From Bacteroidales bacterium UBA7569 (lineage in GTDB: Bacteria > Bacteroidota > Bacteroidia > Bacteroidales > Paludibacteraceae): a stretch of 37,825 bases of DNA. Below, piece by piece: positions 24,706-31,951 of this stretch; the stretch's first letter is position 1; each line of letters starts with the position of its first letter. Location of the stretch: NCBI GenBank assembly GCA_002477945.1, contig DLLF01000002.1, forward strand, positions 345,366 through 383,190, read 5' to 3'. Below the pieces are notes generated by a model, which worked only from the letters and a program-made list of their open reading frames with translations, had not been told where the DNA came from and did no database searches. The translations under genes and the position numbers were made by a program.

Positions 24706-26133
24706 ATGAAGAACATAAATTGCTTTATTCCGTTCCAAAGCGAGGAACAGGTAAAACAGACTGTCGCCAACTTGAAGGCACAAGAACTCGTCAACGAGAT
24801 TTATTTCCTACGCGGAGACATCCGCAGCACCTCGAACATGCGTTTCATAGCGGAGCATGCGACCACGCCATACACATTGGTTTATACCAAATACACCACG
24901 TTGTCGTTCGTTCTCTTCGCTCTTGAGCGTATGGAAGCCCTGACAGAAGACAGCGGTGCGGCTATGGTGTATGCAGACCACTTCAACCAAACGGGCGAGG
25001 AACGTACCAATGCCCCTGTGATAGACTACCAGATGGGGGCTCTTCGGGATGATTTCGACTTCGGGTCGGTGTTGTTCTACAGAACGAGTGCACTGAAAGA
25101 GGCTGTCGGCAGAATGGACAAAGATTATCAGTATGCAGGATTGTATGACCTCCGGCTGAAAGTAAGCCAGAAAGGCGCATTGGAGCATATCAACGAGTAT
25201 TTGTACTATGATGTTGAACTGGACACCCGCAAGTCGGGCGAAAAATTGTTCGACTATGTGGATCCGAAAAACAGAGGTGTGCAGATTGAGATGGAGCAGG
25301 CATGCACCCAACATCTCAAAGACATAGGCGGTTATCTCGCACCCAACTTCAAGGATATAGACCTGAAGGGCGGCGGTTTCGAGTATGAAGCCTCAGTGGT
25401 TATCCCCTGCAAAAACCGTGTACGTACGATAGGGACCGCCATACGGAGCGCATTGAGCCAGGTTGTGGACAAGCAATACAAGTACAATGTGATCGTTGTG
25501 GACGACAATTCGGAAGACGGGTCGGTTGATATTATCAAAGAGATTGTGGCAGAAGGTCATGACAACCTGGTATACATCGCCCAAGACAAGAGTTGGCACG
25601 CTATCGGCGGAAACTGGAACGTAGCACTACACCACCCCAAATGCGGGCGGTTTGCCATTCAGTTGGATTCGGACGACACGTACTACGACGAGCATACAGT
25701 GCAGAAGTTTATCGACGCCTTCCATGAACAGGATTGCGCCATGGTGGTGGGCACCTACCGTATGACCGATTTCGACGGCAACATTCTTCCTCCCGGGGTG
25801 ATTGACCACCGCGAGTGGACCCCTGACAACGGGCGGAACAATGCCTTGCGCATCAACGGTTTGGGTGCACCGAGAGGGTTCTACACACCTCTGCTACGTA
25901 CAATCAACTTCCCGACCACCAAGTACGGAGAAGATTATGCTGTGGGACTCCGCGTGAGCCGCGAGTATCAAATCGGCCGTATTTATGACGTGGTGTACAA
26001 CTGCCGCCGCTGGGACGACAACTCGGACGCCAACTGCGATACGGAGGCAATGAACCGCAACAACCTGTACAAGGACAGAATCCGCACGTGGGAACTGAAA
26101 GCCCGTATTGCCATGAATGCCCGAAAGGCATGA
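24706..26133 (+). CDS. GT2-family glycosyltransferase with duplicated GT-A-like halves
   Basis: 475 aa, no signal or membrane segment. The C-terminal half (about 227-475) is a GT-A family 2 domain: ASVVIPCKNRVRTIGTAIRS, VVDDNSEDGS and the metal-binding QLDSDDTYY (Asp321 to Asp324), with GEDYAVGLRVS as the probable acceptor-base region. The N-terminal half (1-220) resembles a second, degenerate GT-A fold (NCFIPFQSEEQVKQTV, DFDFGSVLFYRTSAL) without a DXD motif. Donor and acceptor are unknown. It begins 59 bp after the NagB/PIG-L gene, and its stop overlaps the next start as ATGA, so the three proteins probably work together. Confidence 0.9.
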   Translation: MKNINCFIPFQSEEQVKQTVANLKAQELVNEIYFLRGDIRSTSNMRFIAEHATTPYTLVYTKYTTLSFVLFALERMEALTEDSGAAMVYADHFNQTGEERTNAPVIDYQMGALRDDFDFGSVLFYRTSALKEAVGRMDKDYQYAGLYDLRLKVSQKGALEHINEYLYYDVELDTRKSGEKLFDYVDPKNRGVQIEMEQACTQHLKDIGGYLAPNFKDIDLKGGGFEYEASVVIPCKNRVRTIGTAIRSALSQVVDKQYKYNVIVVDDNSEDGSVDIIKEIVAEGHDNLVYIAQDKSWHAIGGNWNVALHHPKCGRFAIQLDSDDTYYDEHTVQKFIDAFHEQDCAMVVGTYRMTDFDGNILPPGVIDHREWTPDNGRNNALRINGLGAPRGFYTPLLRTINFPTTKYGEDYAVGLRVSREYQIGRIYDVVYNCRRWDDNSDANCDTEAMNRNNLYKDRIRTWELKARIAMNARKA

Positions 26134-28400
26134 GGAACCGAGAACAAGAGTCTCCCTTAGAGACCACATTAAGACAGATGTTCGCTCGCGAGATGACCTC
26201 CCGCGGGCGGGCATTTGTTCATTACAACGCCTTACGGAGCGTTGAAAAGAAGAGTTGCGAATGTGACGGTTTGGACGCAGAGATACGATTCAATCCCGAG
26301 CGCGTAAGGTCGGTTATGGCAGAAGTGGACACGGAAAGTTTGCGAAAGCGTGTCTGTTTTCTTTGTCCGACCGGAATAGAAGAAAACCAACTGACCACCG
26401 ACTGGCAATCGCCGCTACATTCAGGCGAAGAAGGACATTACTGCATACGCGTCAATCCATTCCCCATTTTTGAGGAACACTATACTCTGTCTGCAGCCAG
26501 ACACGAGCGACAAGCCATATTGCCCCATATTGACGATATGTTTGCATTGTGCAAGGAAATGCCTCATCACACCATCTTTTACAACGGTCCTCACTGCGGT
26601 GCCTCGGCACCCGATCATTTTCATTTTCAGGCCATACCGCTGAATACCCTCCCATTGCAAAGAATGTGCGACAGGAGGGAAGGAACAGAACTTCTCCGTA
26701 CAGAGGGTGAGACAAGAACCTACAAGGTGAGGAAGTATGCCAAATCGGCATATCTTGTTACAGGGAAGTCGCGGACAGAAGTAAAGGAACAGTTTCTGAA
26801 AATCTATCAATCCCTACCCGCTCCAAACGACGACGAATGGGAACCGAGAATGAACTTGGTGGCATGGTACGGCACAACAAATGAAGAATACAATCTGCTC
26901 ATTATACTGCGGAGAGAATCCCGCCCCGAATGTTTCTTCCGAAAAGGCGAAGAACAGATACTGATTTCGCCCGCCTGCGTGGAAATGAGCGGTATTGCCA
27001 TTGTTGCAGACGCCGAGAGTTACAAGCGGCTGACAGGAGAAAGACTAAAGCACATCATAGAAGAAGTATCACTTCCAACAGAACAAACAGACAACATGAT
27101 ACGCAACGAGCAAAGAACACTCCATGTGGGGGTTGTTTCCAACAGGGAGATCCGTTTCCGATTGGAGGGAGAGTATCTGCTACAGGAAAACGGCAAAGGC
27201 TACAAAGGGGAGCAGACTGCCACTTTGGAAGACAACCAAATCCGCTTCGATGACGGATTGTATGAGAATCTGTCCTTTATGGAACAGGGTGAAGGTGCCT
27301 CTTTTCTGCTTCATGATGTGACAATAGGTATCCACTTCCATTGGGAGAGAAAAGAGGAACAACGCTTTGCCGGTGGACTGCAGATTATCCGAGAAGGCAA
27401 CACCTTGACTGCCGTGAACATCATCGGAACGGAAGATTATCTGCAGAGCGTCATATCAAGCGAGATGAGTGCCGACAGCCACATCGAACTACTGAAAGCA
27501 CATGCCGTCATTTCGAGGAGTTGGGTACTCCGTCCGTTGCTCAATCCGCCCGCAGCGTCTTCTTCCTGCGGTGAAGACAGTCCGACAAGACATATACGCT
27601 GGTATGAGAGAGACGCCCACACCCATTTTGACGTATGCGCCGACGACCACTGCCAACGTTACCAAGGAATCACGAGACAAACCAGCAGAGCCGTGGAGGA
27701 AGCCGTACTGGCGACATGGGGAGAGGTGCTGACCTACGACGAAAAGATATGCGATGCCCGTTTTTACAAGTCGTGCGGGGGAGCGACCGAGCGTTTCGAA
27801 CACTGTTGGGCGGAAGAAAAGCATCCCTATCTCCGTCCTATACGCGACGCCAGAACAAACATTCTTCCCGACTTGACACAAGAGGAGGAGGCGGGAAAAT
27901 GGATATTGTCGTTCCCTGAGGCTTTCTGCAACACAAAGGACAAAACGATACTATCGCAAGTGCTGAACAACTACGACCAAGAGACACAGGACTTCTACCG
28001 CTGGCAAGTGCATTATACACAAGAGGAAATATCGGAGTTGATACATGAAAGGAGCGGGATCGATTTCGGGACGATAGAGGATCTGCGCCCCGTAAAACGC
28101 GGTGAATCGGGTCGGATCTACGAGTTAGAGATTGTGGGAAGCAAACGGCGAATGACCATCGGCAAGGAGTTGGAAATACGGAAGTGGCTGTCTTCGTCAC
28201 ACCTGTACAGTTCGGCATTCATTGTCAAGAAAGAGACAGATGCAGAAGGCAAGACGCAAGGTTTTACGTTGCATGGCGCAGGCTGGGGACACGGTGTAGG
28301 ATTGTGCCAGATAGGTGCCGCCGTCATGGCGACCCAAGGCTACGATTACCGGCAGATACTGGCTCACTATTTTCCGGGAGCGACGCTGAAAAAGATATAG
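26130..28400 (+). CDS. HIT-like (DUF4922) and SpoIID domain fusion protein
   Basis: 756 aa from the ATG at 26130, which overlaps the upstream stop (ATGA); an ATG at 26088 lies inside the glycosyltransferase gene and is less likely. Residues about 1-330 resemble DUF4922, a HIT-superfamily phosphorylase/nucleotidyltransferase-like domain: CFLC (76-79), NPFPIFEEHYTL, GPHCGASAPDHFHFQ with the His pair 163/165. Residues about 410-756 are a SpoIID/LytB domain: GTEDYLQSVISSEMS with Glu445 at the position of the catalytic Glu of Bacillus SpoIID, SCGGATE, and HGAGWGHGVGLCQIGA near 715. SpoIID is a lytic transglycosylase for peptide-free peptidoglycan. No signal peptide is visible, so how the SpoIID part meets its substrate is unclear. 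The fusion is real within one uninterrupted frame. Confidence 0.92.
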   Translation: MRNREQESPLETTLRQMFAREMTSRGRAFVHYNALRSVEKKSCECDGLDAEIRFNPERVRSVMAEVDTESLRKRVCFLCPTGIEENQLTTDWQSPLHSGEEGHYCIRVNPFPIFEEHYTLSAARHERQAILPHIDDMFALCKEMPHHTIFYNGPHCGASAPDHFHFQAIPLNTLPLQRMCDRREGTELLRTEGETRTYKVRKYAKSAYLVTGKSRTEVKEQFLKIYQSLPAPNDDEWEPRMNLVAWYGTTNEEYNLLIILRRESRPECFFRKGEEQILISPACVEMSGIAIVADAESYKRLTGERLKHIIEEVSLPTEQTDNMIRNEQRTLHVGVVSNREIRFRLEGEYLLQENGKGYKGEQTATLEDNQIRFDDGLYENLSFMEQGEGASFLLHDVTIGIHFHWERKEEQRFAGGLQIIREGNTLTAVNIIGTEDYLQSVISSEMSADSHIELLKAHAVISRSWVLRPLLNPPAASSSCGEDSPTRHIRWYERDAHTHFDVCADDHCQRYQGITRQTSRAVEEAVLATWGEVLTYDEKICDARFYKSCGGATERFEHCWAEEKHPYLRPIRDARTNILPDLTQEEEAGKWILSFPEAFCNTKDKTILSQVLNNYDQETQDFYRWQVHYTQEEISELIHERSGIDFGTIEDLRPVKRGESGRIYELEIVGSKRRMTIGKELEIRKWLSSSHLYSSAFIVKKETDAEGKTQGFTLHGAGWGHGVGLCQIGAAVMATQGYDYRQILAHYFPGATLKKI

Positions 28401-28477
28401 GGTTCCACTATTTTGTCTCCGATAGTCATTGCCAGTTTTTCACTTTCCGCTAACAGCCGTACGACTGAACATTCAAA

Positions 28478-28930
28478 ACCGCGGACGGGGCATCCACGTC
28501 CCCCCTGGTGAGGCTCCGTTAATTACTTCTTTATTCTCCGCTAATTGCCGTTAATTTATCGTTAATTTTCTCCATTAATAACCATATAAACAACTACATA
28601 AAACATTAGCGGATATAGTAAGACTCCGCTAATTGCCGTTAATTTTCCCCGTTAAGGGACCGTTTTTGTCTCCATTAAAGCCCATTAAATGACCATTAAA
28701 AACCGCGGACGAGGCGTCCGCGTCCCCCTGCGAACTTCCAAGATTCCGGCATTAAACTGCATTTGCAGAGTTGTTAGACGTCCTATTTTATCGAGAAGTT
28801 CGAGGAGGGGAGGCTTGGGATTATAGAGGAATGGGGCGGATGGGACAAATTGGACCAATGAGACAGATTGGACAGATTAGGCTAATTGGACGAATCGGGC
28901 AGATAGAACAAATTGGGAAGATGGAGCGGG
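28478..28930. repeat. Composite intergenic repeat, copy C
   Basis: Occupies the first part of the 1,048-bp gap 28401-29448. It has the same module order as copy A: GC hairpin around CCGCGGACGGGGC, TTAATT words, CTCCATTAAAGCCCATTAAA, a second GC hairpin (28704-28711 with 28715-28722), the 34-nt block (28743-28776), the ATCGAGAAGTTCGAGG block (ending 28805) and eleven 9-bp units (28826-28926). A 9-bp palindrome at 28927-28945 closes the array. No gene is visible in the gap. Confidence 0.85.
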
Positions 28931-29023
28931 CGATAGTATCGCCCGACAAGAAACAATACACAGATTTACGATTGGAAGATTCAGACCTCCCAACCGCCTC
29001 CAAAGAAAGGGAGAGACTTCCCC

Positions 29024-29046
29024 AATCCCCCTCTGCGAGGGGGATT
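29024..29046. repeat. Short REP-like palindrome
   Basis: Perfect 10-bp arms (29024-29033, 29037-29046) with loop TGC, C-rich on the left and G-rich on the right. It stands in a pyrimidine-rich stretch inside the composite repeat. A similar C/G palindrome ends the window at 37806-37822. Confidence 0.7.
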
Positions 29047-29083
29047 ATTTACGATTTTATTTTCTTCCGCTCAGGGATCGAAT

Positions 29084-29183
29084 TATTTACGATTTGACAA
29101 TTTACGATGTACGATTCGGCTTTACTCACCTTCATCTTCATCTCTCGTCCAGGGGTGCTTGAGGTCTCGATGAGGGGTCGTAG
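29084..29183. repeat. Tail module of composite repeat copy C
   Basis: Contains TTTACGATTTGACAATTTAC and GATGTACGATTCGGCTTT, then the TTCATCTTCATCTCTCGT word and the 11-bp GAGGGGT-type units. It matches 22323-22422 and 15944-16039. Order of subunits within the GAGGGGT part differs between copies. Confidence 0.82.
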
Positions 29184-29402
29184 GCTTCATGGTCTTGTTA
29201 TGCAGTTGCAAGAAGGTTGTTATCATAATTCCATTTGCTTCCAAGACAGTAGAAAACGACAGGGAACAGACGTTCCCTCCAAGGCGCAGGAGAAGGAAAT
29301 ATGAAATGGAGAAACTTTCCATTGAAACGAAAAAAGATACCATTCATCCATAGAATACAACTATTGGGACATCTTATGGAAAAGTTTTCGAGGAAATATG
29401 CC

Positions 29403-29410
29403 TACATTTG
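29403..29410 (+). promoter_or_regulatory. Probable -7 box for the amylase operon
   Basis: TACATTTG fits the TAnnTTTG consensus 38 bp before the ATG at 29449. No good TTTG or TTG is found 19-21 nt upstream, so the promoter is weaker or depends on an activator. Confidence 0.5.
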
Positions 29411-29448
29411 CGGAGACTATGCAGTGATTAACCTCAAAGGATAATACA

Positions 29449-31935
29449 ATGAAAAAGTTTACTACTCTGCTGGCGGCACTTGTGTGTGCGGTTCTCACAT
29501 ACGCCGACAGTTATTCCATCCGAATCAACCAGACAAAGGATTACCCTGCCACCCTTGTAGGCGAACCGGATTATGAGGGCAGGACGCAATATGTTGTGGA
29601 CGGTATTGCTCTTCAGAAGAATGACCTTATTACAGTGTATGACAACGACAATAACGTTGCTTTCGTTATTTCGGCACTTGACCCTTACGGAGCAGACAAG
29701 AACTTCACTGCATCGGCAAAAGGTATTACGTGCAATGTGGCAGGTTGCTACTCCATCTACATAAAACTCAAGTTTAAGGATGATATTATATACATAGCGG
29801 AAAGCAGAAACTGTTCCTCGACAGGCGGTGAGACCGGAGGCGGAACCGGCAATGAAGGCGGCAGCACTTCAAGGGACTATCTGACATCGGTTCCCGCAAA
29901 ATGTGCGGACGTAATGCTACAAGGTTTCTATTGGGATTCCTACAAAAGCGGGACGTACGGCAGCACGAAATGGACAGAGTTGCTCAAACAAAGCAGCGAG
30001 ATAGGGGCTTACTTTGATTTGGTGTGGCTTCCACCATCTGCCAAAGCGGGCGGCGTAGGCTATCTGCCGAAACAATACTCCAACCAGAACAGCGATTGGG
30101 GTACAAAGAACGATTTGGTAGCCTTGATTGACGCATTACACAGTCATAATACGAAAGTGGTGGCGGATATTGTGGTTAACCATGTAGGCAACGTGTCGAG
30201 TTGGTGTGATTATTATCCATTGGACTTCGGCGAATACGGAACGTTCCAACCTGACGGTTCGTGGATATGCAAAACGGACGAAGTGAACAGCGCAAACAGC
30301 GGTGCTTGCAAGGGTTCGGCAACGGGCAATGCCGATGACGGGTATAACGGCTATGCAAACTACGGAGACGCCCGCGACTGGGATCACAGCAATGCGAACG
30401 TGCAAAAGATGGTGAAAGCCTATTTCCAGTTCCTCAAGAACAAGATAGGCTATGACGGTTGGCGTTACGACTATGCGCAAGGGTTTCTGGGAAAATACAT
30501 TGCAATGTACAACAGCAGTGCGAAGAACTATTTCTCCGTCACGGAGTTTTACAACGGTGACCCCGATAACTTGTCATACTACCTGTCTCAGTGCAGCAAC
30601 AGCACATTGACCTTCGATTTTGCGACCAAGTTCACCGCATTCAACCAAGGAATTGCCTCGGGCGACTACACCAAATGCAAGGGTTCAGGTCTGCTGGGAA
30701 AAGGCAAGGGGAAGTATGCCGTAACATTCATTGACAACCATGACACCTTCGGGCGAGACACAGATGCCGAGTTCTGCGGCAATGGGAACGGGTTGAAATA
30801 TGCCGACAAGGTTCTTCAAGCGAATGCCTTTATGCTTTCGATGCCTGGTGTACCCTGTGTATTCTATCCTCACTGGGTGAAACACAAATCGCACATCGCC
30901 GCCATGATACTGGCACGAAAAGCGACAGGCGTCCACAGCGAGAGCAGCGTAAGCGACGAGGCAGGTTCGGGTTACTACAGAGCCACCATAGCCGGAACAA
31001 ACGGAAGCCTCAAACTATTTCTTGGTCCGAACAGCGGCTACAACAGCACACCGAGCGGCTACACGCTGGCTGACAAAGGAACGAACTATGCCGTATATTA
31101 CAAGACCGACAGCGCAGTGGCTCCGATATTGGTGGTATCACCAGGGACAACTACTTTCAAGGATGCGGCAGGAATTCAGGTAAAGATGAGTACTGTGGGC
31201 GGAACCGGTTCGGCTGCCATCTATTACACATTGGACGGCACTGACCCGAAGAGTTCTTCCACAAAGAAAACATACGCGGCACCTATCACCATCAAGCAGA
31301 CCACGACTCTGAAAGCATACGCCGAGGCCGGCGGAAAGCAAAGCGCAGTGCAGACATTTGAGTACACTTACAAAGAGTCACAAGCCACTCCCATACGTGT
31401 ACGTTTCTGGAAACCTGCTTCGTGGAGTGTCTGCAGTCTGTATGCATGGAGTACAGATGCCAAAGCCACGACATATTTAGGAGCATGGCCCGGCACAGCA
31501 CTCACCGCCGATGATGAAGGTTGGTACTCTTATCAATTTGCAGCAGAGATAAAGGAAGTGAACTTTATTTTCAACGACGGAAAGGAAAAGGGCGCGACAC
31601 AGACAGGCGACCTCTATACTGACGAGGATGTATGCTATTCGTGGTCAGGCGGCGCAGAAAAGTTGGAACCCGAATGCAAGCAGCCTACCGCCGTGGACAA
31701 CATAGAACAGGAGACGGTCATTCGTGTTTATCCGAACCCTGTGGACAATGTACTATATTTGCAATCAGAGGCTTCCCCAGAGCAGGTGGAGATTTACAAT
31801 CTGGCAGGAGAACTTCTTCTGCATGACACGACCGGAGTGAAAGAATTGCACGTGGATGGTATGGCTGCCGGAATGTATATATTGCGTGCCGAGACAAAAG
31901 ACCGACACCAGACTATACTCTTCATCAAGAAATAG
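29449..31935 (+). CDS. GH13 alpha-amylase with CHB_HEX-like and CBM26-like modules, T9SS cargo
   Basis: 828 aa. Signal peptide MKKFTTLLAALVCAVLTYA; a small N-terminal beta domain (20-120); Gly-rich linker (124-140). The GH13 barrel covers about 150-470: DIVVNH (240-245), GWRYDYAQG with nucleophile Asp341, FSVTEF with acid/base Glu366, FIDNHD with Asp432. WLPPSAKAGGVGYLP and the order of motifs recall plant- and archaeal-type alpha-amylases (GH13_6/7). Domain C follows, then a CHB_HEX_C-like module (YYTLDGTDPKSSS), a starch-binding CBM26-like module (RVRFWKPASW, YLGAWPGTAL, NFIFNDGKEKGA) and a T9SS type A tail (VYPNPVDNVLYL, AAGMYILRA). It should hydrolyse alpha-1,4-glucans outside the cell. 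The next amylase starts 16 bp later. Confidence 0.95.
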   Translation: MKKFTTLLAALVCAVLTYADSYSIRINQTKDYPATLVGEPDYEGRTQYVVDGIALQKNDLITVYDNDNNVAFVISALDPYGADKNFTASAKGITCNVAGCYSIYIKLKFKDDIIYIAESRNCSSTGGETGGGTGNEGGSTSRDYLTSVPAKCADVMLQGFYWDSYKSGTYGSTKWTELLKQSSEIGAYFDLVWLPPSAKAGGVGYLPKQYSNQNSDWGTKNDLVALIDALHSHNTKVVADIVVNHVGNVSSWCDYYPLDFGEYGTFQPDGSWICKTDEVNSANSGACKGSATGNADDGYNGYANYGDARDWDHSNANVQKMVKAYFQFLKNKIGYDGWRYDYAQGFLGKYIAMYNSSAKNYFSVTEFYNGDPDNLSYYLSQCSNSTLTFDFATKFTAFNQGIASGDYTKCKGSGLLGKGKGKYAVTFIDNHDTFGRDTDAEFCGNGNGLKYADKVLQANAFMLSMPGVPCVFYPHWVKHKSHIAAMILARKATGVHSESSVSDEAGSGYYRATIAGTNGSLKLFLGPNSGYNSTPSGYTLADKGTNYAVYYKTDSAVAPILVVSPGTTTFKDAAGIQVKMSTVGGTGSAAIYYTLDGTDPKSSSTKKTYAAPITIKQTTTLKAYAEAGGKQSAVQTFEYTYKESQATPIRVRFWKPASWSVCSLYAWSTDAKATTYLGAWPGTALTADDEGWYSYQFAAEIKEVNFIFNDGKEKGATQTGDLYTDEDVCYSWSGGAEKLEPECKQPTAVDNIEQETVIRVYPNPVDNVLYLQSEASPEQVEIYNLAGELLLHDTTGVKELHVDGMAAGMYILRAETKDRHQTILFIKK

Positions 31936-31951
31936 AGACACACTATAATAT

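Noticed and set aside
28771..29097. 108-codon frame with IGQIGPMRQ-type repeats
   Set aside because: Same artefact of the 9-bp array inside repeat copy C.
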